Below, in pieces: positions 1-5,469 of a stretch of DNA of 5,488 bases. Position 1 is the stretch's first letter; each line of letters begins with the position of its first letter. Below the pieces are notes generated by a model. That model searched no databases, had not been told where the DNA came from, and saw only the letters and a list, made by a program, of their open reading frames with translations. The DNA is from an uncultured Alphaproteobacteria bacterium (lineage in GTDB: Bacteria; Pseudomonadota; Alphaproteobacteria; Puniceispirillales; Puniceispirillaceae). A program made the position numbers and the translations under genes. The stretch covers positions 1 to 5,488 of the forward strand of contig CALEYP010000023.1 of the NCBI GenBank assembly GCA_937924895.1. The letters run 5' to 3'.

Positions 1-1002
1 GGCCAACATATGCTCTGGGACAGGATAGCTGCCGCGCTGGGCATATGAGTTATATTTATCAACACCTGCGCCTAGTACCATCTCACCCTTGTCAGATTGG
101 CTGATATACATATGCACGGCATTTGACATGATAACAGTGTCTAATACGGGCTTAATGGGCTCTGATACCAAGGCTTGAAGAGGACGAGAGGCAAGCGGCA
201 TACGAATGCCAGCCATTTCTGCCAATACAGAGGAATGACCGGCGACAACCACACCCACCTTCTTTGTTTTGATGAGGCCTTTTGTTGTCTCAATCCCTGT
301 GATTTTACGACCCTGCCTCTTTAGCCCTGTGACTTCACAATTTTGAATAATATCAACACCAAGATCATCGGCAGCTCTGGCATAACCCCAAGCCACCGCA
401 TCATGGCGGGCTGTGCCACCGCGCTTTTGCAAGAAACCGCCCATAATTGGATAGCGGATATTCTGGTCAATATTGATGCATGGCACGAAGTCTTTGATTT
501 GTTCAGGTGTCAGGATATCAGAATCAATCCCGTTCAACCGAATAGCATGAACACGACGTGACATTTCACGAAGCTCGCCCCAGCTATGGGCAATTGTTAA
601 CACGCCGCGCTGTGAGAACATGATATTGAAGTTCAAATCTTGCGCCAGACCTTCCCATAGCTTCAATGCATGGTCATAGATAGCCGCAGATTCATCCCAC
701 ATATAGTTCGAGCGAATAATCGTGGTGTTACGGCCTGTGTTACCGCCACCAAGCCAGCCTTTTTCAATCACCGCAATATTGGTCATATTATGGACAGATG
801 CCAAATAATAGGCTGTTGCAAGCCCGTGGCCGCCACCGCCAATAATCACCGCATCATATTCGGCTTTTGGCTCCGCATGGCGCCAAGCTTGTTGCCAATT
901 TTGGTGATATGACATCGCGTTTTTTGCCAAAGAAAAGGCGGAATAACGCTTATTTGCGCCTCCTAAACCTTTGGTGCCGCGATCAATTTCAGAATCGGCC
1001 AT
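1..1002 (-). CDS. soxB: Sarcosine oxidase subunit beta, 5' part (runs off left edge)
   Basis: This is the beta subunit of heterotetrameric sarcosine oxidase, a cytoplasmic flavoenzyme that demethylates sarcosine to glycine, passing the one-carbon unit to tetrahydrofolate. The minus strand is open from ATG at 1002 to base 1, giving 334 residues; family members have a little over 400, so the C-terminus is missing because of the window edge. The FAD-binding Rossmann motif VIIGGGGHGLATAYYLA lies at about 52-68 and is followed by the family signature NTGRNTTIIRSNY (88-100). H200, in GGTARHDAVAWGYAR, aligns with the His that carries covalent FMN (His173 in the Corynebacterium enzyme). The segment RPLQALVSEPIKP (273-285) also matches the family. 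A GGGAG ribosome-binding sequence (1009-1013) sits 6 bases before the ATG. The start adds 18 residues before the usual alphaproteobacterial RYSAFSL beginning. The soxD, soxA and soxG partners would lie to the left. Confidence 0.95.
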   Translation of the reverse strand, partial: MADSEIDRGTKGLGGANKRYSAFSLAKNAMSYHQNWQQAWRHAEPKAEYDAVIIGGGGHGLATAYYLASVHNMTNIAVIEKGWLGGGNTGRNTTIIRSNYMWDESAAIYDHALKLWEGLAQDLNFNIMFSQRGVLTIAHSWGELREMSRRVHAIRLNGIDSDILTPEQIKDFVPCINIDQNIRYPIMGGFLQKRGGTARHDAVAWGYARAADDLGVDIIQNCEVTGLKRQGRKITGIETTKGLIKTKKVGVVVAGHSSVLAEMAGIRMPLASRPLQALVSEPIKPVLDTVIMSNAVHMYISQSDKGEMVLGAGVDKYNSYAQRGSYPVPEHMLA

Positions 1003-1008
1003 CTCTTG

Positions 1009-1013
1009 CTCCC
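1009..1013 (-). promoter_or_regulatory. Ribosome binding site of soxB
   Basis: GGGAG on the minus strand, 6 bases before the ATG at 1000-1002. It supports this start, even though the start lengthens the N-terminus beyond the usual alphaproteobacterial SoxB. No other in-frame ATG occurs until codon 30, which would cut into the conserved N-terminal region. Confidence 0.6.
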
Positions 1014-1090
1014 ACAATCAGTGCTGATATGCTGTATTTTCCACAATGCTATCAGGTATTTTATCACGAAATCTAATATTTACATGAGGC

Positions 1091-1118
1091 GGTTGGATGA
1101 ATTTTTCACCATCCGACC
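1091..1118. repeat. Inverted repeat, 9-base arms, possible operator or leader hairpin
   Basis: GGTTGGATG (1091-1099) and CATCCGACC (1110-1118) are complementary over nine positions, with one mismatch in DNA that becomes a G-U pair on one RNA strand. The gap is 10 bases. It sits about 90 bases upstream of the soxB start, beyond the best soxB -10 candidate. A regulator-binding palindrome fits better than a terminator, because no U-run follows on either strand. The binding protein is unknown. Confidence 0.45.
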
Positions 1119-1235
1119 AGCATTGGCTCGTACCATGCCAATCTGGGTCAAAAAAACCTATCTTTATCACGACAAGGCCTGATGATCGCACGACATAAGA
1201 TCGTTTTGTGTGGTGGCAAAATGCCTCTGCTAATC

Positions 1236-1264
1236 TTGCCAGTATCAGCCATTCGCGCTATCTT
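1236..1264 (+). promoter_or_regulatory. Candidate sigma70-type promoter for the amidohydrolase gene
   Basis: TTGCCA (1236-1241) and TATCTT (1259-1264) are separated by 17 bases, the optimal spacing. This would place the transcript start near 1271, leaving a 5' untranslated region of about 50 bases. Both hexamers depart from consensus, so this is a pattern-based guess. Confidence 0.35.
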
Positions 1265-1321
1265 CATAAGCCGACCATGAAAGATGGTAGTGACCAATTA
1301 ATTCAGGCTTAGGGACAGATA

Positions 1322-2494
1322 ATGACTCTCTACACCCCAATCATAGAACAGCATGCGATGATGATGAGTTGGCGCCATGAGCTGCATCAACATCCTGAGA
1401 CTTGCTATGAAGAGGTGTGGACGTCTGATTTCATTGCAGCCCAGCTAGACTCATTCGGCATTGAGGTGCATCGGGGCCTGGGGAAAACAGGTGTTGTGGG
1501 TGTGTTAAAGGGCCAATCTGATCAGGGGCCTGCTATTGGTCTTCGCGCTGATATGGATGGCTTGCCCATGGTTGAGGCAAATCAGTTTGCGCATAAATCT
1601 CTGACTGAGGGGCGTATGCATGGCTGCGGGCATGATGGCCATATGACAATGTTGCTCGGCGCCGCCCGTTACCTGAGCCAGACACGCCAGTTCGATGGCA
1701 CAGTTTATTTTGTTTTCCAGCCTGCTGAAGAAGGGGGCGCTGGTGGTAAGGCGATGATTGAGGATGGCCTATTCACGCGCTTCCCGATGGATACCATTTG
1801 GGGCATGCATAATTGGCCCGGTCTCGCAGTTGGGCAAATTGCGGTTCATGATGGCGCGTGTATGGCGTCTGCTGACCATTTTGAGATAACCATTCAGGGC
1901 CGTGGTGGTCATGCCGCGATGCCACATCAGTCAGCTGACCCGATCCTCGCTGGTACAGCGGTGGTGCAAAATCTACAAGCCATCGTCTCACGCCAGATTG
2001 ACCCACTTGATTCAGCCGTGATCTCAATTACCGCCTTGCAAGGCGGCGCGGCCTTTAACGTTATCCCAGATAGCCTGACCATTCGTGGCACAGCACGTGC
2101 CTTGCAGGCCTCAACACGCGCGACATTAGAGGCGCAGATCCGGCATATCACGACTGAAATAGCGGCTGCCCATGGCACAAGCGCGACGATTGATTGGCGC
2201 GCAGGCTATCCGCCAACGATTAACCATCCTGCTGAGGCAGGGCGTGCGGCTTCTATCGCAGCGAGCCTCATAGGCGAAGAGAATGTGCGCCGTAACCCGC
2301 CAGCATCAATGGGCGCAGAAGATTTCGCCTATATGTTGGAGGATTGTAAGGGCGCTTATATCTGGATTGGCGCAGGGCCAGCAGAACCAGGTAAGATGCT
2401 GCATAATACAAGCTATGATTTTAATGATGAAATTTTGCCTCTTGGCGCGAGCTACTGGGTACGGCTTGTTGAAACAGAATTAGCAGTTGGGTAG
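1322..2494 (+). CDS. M20D family metal-dependent amidohydrolase (hippurate / N-acyl amino acid hydrolase type)
   Basis: A 390-residue cytoplasmic hydrolase of the M20D family, which cleaves N-acyl amino acids, hippurate, conjugated auxins and similar amides using two divalent metal ions. The length is typical. The family motifs appear in order: RHELHQHPE (18-26), GLRADMDGLPM (73-83), MHGCGHDGHM (99-108), VFQPAEEGGAGG (131-142), MHNWPGL (162-168), GRGGHAAMPH in the dimerisation (lid) domain (193-202), FNVIPDS (245-251) and MGAEDFAYML (330-339). Predicted metal ligands are C102, H104, E137, H163 and H361, with E136 as catalytic base; none is missing. AGGGA (1311-1315) lies 6 bases before the ATG. 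The gene is divergent from soxB and closely followed by a small membrane protein gene. The exact substrate cannot be read from sequence; HipO, AmaA-like aminoacylase and other names are all used for this family. Confidence 0.93.
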   Translation: MTLYTPIIEQHAMMMSWRHELHQHPETCYEEVWTSDFIAAQLDSFGIEVHRGLGKTGVVGVLKGQSDQGPAIGLRADMDGLPMVEANQFAHKSLTEGRMHGCGHDGHMTMLLGAARYLSQTRQFDGTVYFVFQPAEEGGAGGKAMIEDGLFTRFPMDTIWGMHNWPGLAVGQIAVHDGACMASADHFEITIQGRGGHAAMPHQSADPILAGTAVVQNLQAIVSRQIDPLDSAVISITALQGGAAFNVIPDSLTIRGTARALQASTRATLEAQIRHITTEIAAAHGTSATIDWRAGYPPTINHPAEAGRAASIAASLIGEENVRRNPPASMGAEDFAYMLEDCKGAYIWIGAGPAEPGKMLHNTSYDFNDEILPLGASYWVRLVETELAVG

Positions 2495-2501
2495 CGTGAT
2501 T

Positions 2502-2744
2502 ATGGGAAAAATTTGGATTATTCTCGGCTTTCTAGCCGCTTTTTCCTTGTCGGTTTATGGTGCGGGTCTTGTCTGGCAGGAAATGGGTGATATCGAGCTT
2601 GGCTTTCATGGTTGGGCGGCTCTTTTCTTGGGGAGCGCTGGTACCTTTGGTCTTGGTGTGGGGCTCATGGCATTGAGTTTTTATTCTCATCGGCGCGGCT
2701 ATGATGAAGAGGCCGCTGATCATGATGAGTTTTTCGACCAATAG
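2502..2744 (+). CDS. Small two-helix membrane protein, unknown function
   Basis: I do not recognise the family. The ATG at 2502 gives 80 residues. Two hydrophobic segments are clear, at about 4-25 (rich in I, L, F, A) and about 37-61 (Gly-rich, containing GSAGTFGLGVGLMAL). They are followed by a basic HRR (63-65) and an acidic tail (DEEAADHDEFFD). By the positive-inside rule this is a helical hairpin with both ends in the cytoplasm. It lies 7 bases after the amidohydrolase stop, so the two are probably co-transcribed. In-frame TTG (2487) and GTG (2496) starts are possible, and the TTG would overlap the upstream gene. I prefer the ATG because MGKIW leads straight into the first helix and a weak GGGTAG (2489-2494) lies 7 bases before it. 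Codon use resembles the neighbours, and the hydrophobic pattern argues for a real gene. Confidence 0.7.
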   Translation: MGKIWIILGFLAAFSLSVYGAGLVWQEMGDIELGFHGWAALFLGSAGTFGLGVGLMALSFYSHRRGYDEEAADHDEFFDQ

Positions 2745-2807
2745 CCTGTCATCTGCTCCGAATCATCGTAAAATAAGGCATTTTGAAGCCTGTTAAGCCT
2801 TAAAATC

Positions 2808-2833
2808 CGGCAAGCTATGCCGTTGATTTTCTT
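2808..2833 (+). terminator. Candidate intrinsic terminator after the amidohydrolase operon
   Basis: CGGCA (2808-2812) pairs with TGCCG (2818-2822) around a 5-base AGCTA loop. A T-rich tail (TTGATTTTCTT) follows at once. The stem is short and the T-run is interrupted, so termination may be partial. The location, 64 bases after the membrane-protein stop and before the imuA promoter, fits a terminator that insulates the SOS unit. Confidence 0.4.
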
Positions 2834-2861
2834 GCAGAAACCTGTGTAACACTTTGAATCT

Positions 2862-2876
2862 GTTCACTTAATGTTC
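2862..2876. promoter_or_regulatory. LexA (SOS) box 1, GTTC-N7-GTTC
   Basis: GTTC (2862-2865), seven bases, GTTC (2873-2876): an exact match to the direct-repeat operator bound by alphaproteobacterial LexA. A further GTTC at 2882-2885 is five bases downstream and off-register. The site lies upstream of the probable imuA promoter. Confidence 0.7.
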
Positions 2877-2892
2877 TTTGTGTTCGAAAACC

Positions 2893-2919
2893 TTGCCAAT
2901 TCCTGTTCTTTAGTATAGA
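2893..2919 (+). promoter_or_regulatory. Candidate imuA promoter
   Basis: TTGCCA (2893-2898) and TATAGA (2914-2919) form a sigma70-like pair with a short 15-base spacer. The putative -10 overlaps the first half-site of LexA box 2, so bound LexA would block RNA polymerase. The hexamers and spacing are not ideal; the placement is supported mainly by the overlap with the operator. Confidence 0.35.
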
Positions 2920-2932
2920 ACAAACAATGAAC
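2918..2932. promoter_or_regulatory. LexA (SOS) box 2, GAAC-N7-GAAC
   Basis: GAAC (2918-2921), seven bases, GAAC (2929-2932): the alphaproteobacterial LexA operator, in the opposite orientation to box 1. Both half-sites are exact. It overlaps the putative -10 and lies 107 bases before the imuA start, the expected place for SOS control of an imuA-imuB operon. A GTTC at 2905-2908 makes an additional loose palindrome with the first GAAC. Confidence 0.85.
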
Positions 2933-2983
2933 AAAAATCATATATGACGGGTCCTGATCTGATAAATCAATGAGGAAGTGCTG

Positions 2984-3043
2984 GTGTTCCCGCCCTGTCA
3001 TGCCTGTCTGCAAAGGCGTTGTTATAAAAGGAGGTATCAGTGA
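2984..3043 (+). CDS. Possible 19-codon leader peptide overlapping the imuA start
   Basis: A GTG-initiated frame of 19 codons ends with TGA at 3041-3043. The stop shares bases with the imuA start codon (GTGA, 3040-3043), the geometry of translationally coupled genes. A GAGG (2972-2975) lies 8 bases before the GTG. The predicted product is short, Cys- and Arg-rich (CHAC near the start, then QRRCYKRRYQ) and has no hydrophobic segment. Its Arg codons AGG AGG are the imuA Shine-Dalgarno sequence itself, so that part of the composition is forced. A frame this short can arise by chance and GTG is a less common start. It could be a real coupling ORF, a regulatory leader, or nothing. Confidence 0.3.
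   Translation: MFPPCHACLQRRCYKRRYQ
3028..3035 (+). promoter_or_regulatory. Strong Shine-Dalgarno sequence of imuA
   Basis: AAGGAGGT is a full-length anti-Shine-Dalgarno match, 4 bases before the GTG at 3040. It fixes the start of imuA at a non-ATG codon. The spacing is slightly tight. An unusually strong site paired with a GTG start may set the level of ImuA. Confidence 0.8.
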
Positions 3044-3831
3044 ATAAACAACTTATTTTTGATCATTTGCATGCCTCTTATCATATGGCATCGCAGCATC
3101 GGGAAGTGGCGCGTCTATCGCTGGGTGATAGGGCTCTAGATAAATCATGTGGTGGCGGGCTTCTGACGCGGCGTGTTCATCTCATCAAAGCGCCAGCGCG
3201 CACCGCTTATGCCACAGCTTTTACGATGGCGTTATTACAGCAGCTCACAAAAGTGACATCAGGTCCTATCTTATGGTGCGGTCCGGTGCGCCATGGCGGG
3301 GCAGGGGCGGTCTATGCTAATGGCATGGCAGAATTTGGTCTATCACCCGATCAGTTTATTTTTGTATGTGAATCGCATCCGTTGCGTCGTCTTAGCGCCT
3401 GTGAAGAAGCCCTTGCCACACCTGGTTTAGCAGCTGTGATTGGGGAATATGGCCCTTTATATGAAAAATCAGATTTATGGGGCAAGGTGGCACGCCGCCT
3501 GCAGCTCGCCTCTGAAAAAGGGACAGCAACAGCCTTTTTACTAGGGCAAGACGGGGCCGTATCTGGTTTTGAGACAGCCTGGGATATCGCTCCGCCGCGC
3601 CAACAGCTAACAGAACAACAAGATTGGCGCCCTGTGTGGGATGTGTCTCTGACGCATGCAAGGGGGGGACGCAAAGCGCACGCCTCGCTATTATGGGATT
3701 CAGCCTCTCATCATTTGATGACAGCGCCAACGCCAGTGATGCATCCGGCGATGCCTGCCTCTATGCCGCCTGCTTATGTGGCACAGGGGTCAGCGCCCAC
3801 TTATCAGCCGCAGCTATCATATGGCTCATAA
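3040..3831 (+). CDS. imuA: ImuA, RecA-like accessory protein of the SOS mutasome
   Basis: ImuA works with ImuB and the polymerase DnaE2 in damage-induced translesion synthesis and mutagenesis. The 263-residue length is typical. Recognisable family segments are GPILWCGPV (75-83), MAEFGLSPDQFIFVCESH (96-113), ACEEALATPGLAAVIGEYG (120-138), ARRLQLASEKGTATAFLL (151-168), TAWDIAPPR (179-187) and the near-terminal SLTHARGGRKAHASLLWD (203-220). The usual RecA P-loop position is KAPARTAYA (50-58), which lacks the Walker A GKS/T, so ATP binding like that of RecA is not supported. Residues 229-258 form a Met-, Pro- and Ala-rich tail that looks disordered. The start is GTG with a strong Shine-Dalgarno sequence. 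imuB follows 12 bases downstream, and two LexA boxes upstream indicate SOS induction. Identification rests on these motifs plus the position before imuB. Confidence 0.88.
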   Translation: MNKQLIFDHLHASYHMASQHREVARLSLGDRALDKSCGGGLLTRRVHLIKAPARTAYATAFTMALLQQLTKVTSGPILWCGPVRHGGAGAVYANGMAEFGLSPDQFIFVCESHPLRRLSACEEALATPGLAAVIGEYGPLYEKSDLWGKVARRLQLASEKGTATAFLLGQDGAVSGFETAWDIAPPRQQLTEQQDWRPVWDVSLTHARGGRKAHASLLWDSASHHLMTAPTPVMHPAMPASMPPAYVAQGSAPTYQPQLSYGS

Positions 3832-3843
3832 GAGACAGTCCCC

Positions 3844-5469
3844 ATGTCACAGCTTGCCTCTCATTATATCAGATCAGACGTGCCTCTTAAGACCGGCCGT
3901 CATGCACGTTTCATTTATATCTATCTACCTGATTTAGCGACAGCGCAGGTCGCACGTCGTGCCAAAATAGACCAAGAGTCCCCCATTGCGCTTTATCAAG
4001 CTGTCAAAGGGGCAGATAGGTTATGTTATACGAATGCGGCCGCGCGTGCCTTTGGGTTACATCCTGATATGGTGTTATCTGATGCGCGGGCCTTATCGCC
4101 TCTCTGCCGGTTTTTTGTTGTTGATCATGAGGCTGATCAAGCTTGGTTACATCTTCTGGCCAGCTGGTGTTGGCGTTACAGCCCGGTGGTTGGTGTTGAC
4201 CCTGATAGGCTTGGTTTGTGGATTGATGCCACAGGCGCAAGCCATTTATGGGGCGGCGAGGCGGCGATGCTAGCTGATATTCAGTCTCATTTTACCACCC
4301 ATCAGCTCACCGCTCATATCGTGATGGCCTCCTATTATGGGGCAGCGATTGGTGTCGCCTTAACACAATTACCAAAGGCGCCTCAGATTATCGCCGCAGA
4401 CCCCAAGGCGCATGAAGCCGCTATCACAGCCTTGCCCTTGGCAGCGTTGCGCCTCTCGCCTTCAGAGGTCACACAGCTGACCCAGCTAGGATTACAAACC
4501 ATTGGTGACATCCATCAGATGAAGCGCGGGTTATTAGCGATGCGGTTTCATGAGTCTGTCTTGCGTCGCAAAGATCAGATATTAGGTCATATCTCAGAGC
4601 GACCTATCCCGCTGCCTCATTTGCAACCTGTTTTGATTCAGCAGCATTATGTGGAGCCTGTGGCAGGTTTAGAGCCATTAAATGAGATGGTAGCAGGCTT
4701 GCTCAAGGCCTTATGTGACCTCCTAGCACAGATGGGGCTAGGTTGCCGTGAGGTTGAAATTGGCTGGCAAACCACAGATCGTAAGACAGGATATATCCGT
4801 CATCATCTATCCCGGCCGAGCCGTACAATCGCCTTGTTCAAGCGTCTTTTTGCTGAGGCAGGCGCGCAAATCGAAGCTGGGTTTGGGATTGAATATGGCT
4901 GGGCCAAAGCAAGTGGGGTCAGCCCACAATCTGCAACAGCGCTCATTTTTGATGATACAGGGCAGATTAGCGAGGATGAAGCGGATAAAATTAGCCAGCT
5001 TGTTGATCATTTAGCCGCGCGTCTTGGCGCTCATAAAGTGCAAACACTTGTGGCTCAGGATGTCTGGCAACCTGAAGAGGCGCAGAGGTTAGTCCCTGCC
5101 CAACGTCATATTATGGCACGTGATAAGCGCGGGACTTTGGATATAAAGCCGCCTATCCCTGCACCGTCCTTGGCGCCGCGGCCACTGCGCCTGTTATCTG
5201 TGCCAGACCCGATACAAGTGATTGCTTTATTGCCTGATCATCCGCCCAGCCAAATTAGGTGGCGGCATCAAAATTGGCGTATTCGCCGCGCGACAGGCCC
5301 TGAACGTATTGGGCCGCGCTGGTGGCAAGCAACACCTTCATCAGATTATCGCAGTCGTGATTATTACCGGCTTGAGACCGAAGATGGACAGCGCTTATGG
5401 GTATATCGTCAAGGCTTGCGTGAGAGAGGGGACAAAATCGATTGGTTCTTACATGGGTTTTTTGCCTGA
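3844..5469 (+). CDS. imuB: ImuB, catalytically inactive Y-family polymerase homologue
   Basis: ImuB is the scaffold of the SOS mutasome; in studied systems it binds the beta clamp and recruits DnaE2 and ImuA to damaged DNA. The product has 541 residues. The Y-family core starts at RFIYIYLPDLATAQ (22-35) and continues through GLWIDATGASHLWGGE (124-139), a helix-hairpin-helix-like stretch (about 196-226) and a little-finger-like domain (about 265-425). By hand alignment to DinB the three catalytic carboxylates are replaced (Y27, L123, G124), as expected for ImuB. APRPLRLL (444-451) is in the position of the clamp-binding sequence. The C-terminal block with GPERIGPRWW (485-494), SRDYYRL (504-510) and WFLHGFFA at the end is characteristic of alphaproteobacterial ImuB. 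The ATG at 3844 has only a weak GAGA upstream, and the next in-frame Met is residue 76. Coupling to imuA by the 12-base gap is likely. Confidence 0.93.
   Translation: MSQLASHYIRSDVPLKTGRHARFIYIYLPDLATAQVARRAKIDQESPIALYQAVKGADRLCYTNAAARAFGLHPDMVLSDARALSPLCRFFVVDHEADQAWLHLLASWCWRYSPVVGVDPDRLGLWIDATGASHLWGGEAAMLADIQSHFTTHQLTAHIVMASYYGAAIGVALTQLPKAPQIIAADPKAHEAAITALPLAALRLSPSEVTQLTQLGLQTIGDIHQMKRGLLAMRFHESVLRRKDQILGHISERPIPLPHLQPVLIQQHYVEPVAGLEPLNEMVAGLLKALCDLLAQMGLGCREVEIGWQTTDRKTGYIRHHLSRPSRTIALFKRLFAEAGAQIEAGFGIEYGWAKASGVSPQSATALIFDDTGQISEDEADKISQLVDHLAARLGAHKVQTLVAQDVWQPEEAQRLVPAQRHIMARDKRGTLDIKPPIPAPSLAPRPLRLLSVPDPIQVIALLPDHPPSQIRWRHQNWRIRRATGPERIGPRWWQATPSSDYRSRDYYRLETEDGQRLWVYRQGLRERGDKIDWFLHGFFA

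Larger units (their letters stand above)
1003..1321. promoter_or_regulatory. Divergent intergenic region between soxB and the amidohydrolase gene
   Basis: These 319 bases lie between two genes that point away from each other, so they should hold both promoters. I find no convincing coding region. Visible elements are an imperfect inverted repeat (1091-1118), a repeated TTTATCACGA (1060-1069 and 1163-1172), two CACGACA copies 21 bases apart (1168 and 1189), and a sigma70-like promoter facing the amidohydrolase (1236-1264). No clear -35/-10 pair was found for soxB; a GATAAAAT sequence on the minus strand at about 1059-1066 is the best -10 candidate but has no good -35. No recognisable glycine riboswitch was seen. 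Confidence 0.6.
2745..3039. promoter_or_regulatory. Regulatory interval between the amidohydrolase operon and imuA
   Basis: The interval has three zones. The first, just after the membrane-protein gene, holds a terminator-like hairpin (2808-2833). The second (2862-2932) is AT-rich and carries two LexA boxes and a possible promoter. The third (about 2933-3039) is the probable imuA 5' leader, with a 9-codon mini-ORF (2944-2973) that has no ribosome-binding sequence, a 19-codon ORF (2984-3043) that has one, and the strong imuA Shine-Dalgarno sequence. No tRNA or long ORF is present. Confidence 0.7.

Noticed and set aside
343..912. Plus-strand ORFs of 72 and 80 codons in the first kilobase
   Set aside because: They lie entirely opposite soxB, whose minus-strand translation matches a well-known family from end to end. 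They resemble no protein I know and have no ribosome-binding sequence.
867..1076. 69-codon plus-strand ORF crossing the soxB start
   Set aside because: It is mostly antisense to soxB codons; the remaining part falls in the intergenic region and shows no protein-like pattern.
1003..1321. Glycine or other riboswitch upstream of soxB or the amidohydrolase
   Set aside because: No conserved glycine-aptamer core or tandem structure could be found by eye; only simple repeats and one palindrome are present.
2774..2802. TAAGGC / GCCTTA inverted repeat as a terminator
   Set aside because: The stem is six bases with a 17-base loop and no T-run after it. The CGGCA/TGCCG hairpin just downstream is the better candidate.
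2944..2973. ATG-started 9-codon mini-ORF in the imuA leader
   Set aside because: There is no Shine-Dalgarno sequence upstream and it is too short to support. It is mentioned only because its stop lies at the GAGG that could serve the next leader frame.
3018..3052. GTTGTT / AACAAC pairing around the imuA ribosome-binding site
   Set aside because: Six mostly A-U pairs across a 23-base loop would be weak, and the Shine-Dalgarno sequence stays in the loop, so sequestration is not supported.
3351..3730. Minus-strand ORFs of 107 and 112 codons opposite imuA
   Set aside because: They are shadows of the imuA reading frame, rich in Arg, Cys and Ser as expected of antisense frames, with no recognisable domain.
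3624..3890. 88-codon plus-strand ORF spanning the imuA-imuB junction
   Set aside because: It overlaps both genes in another frame and has no domain or ribosome-binding support; imuA and imuB explain the sequence fully.
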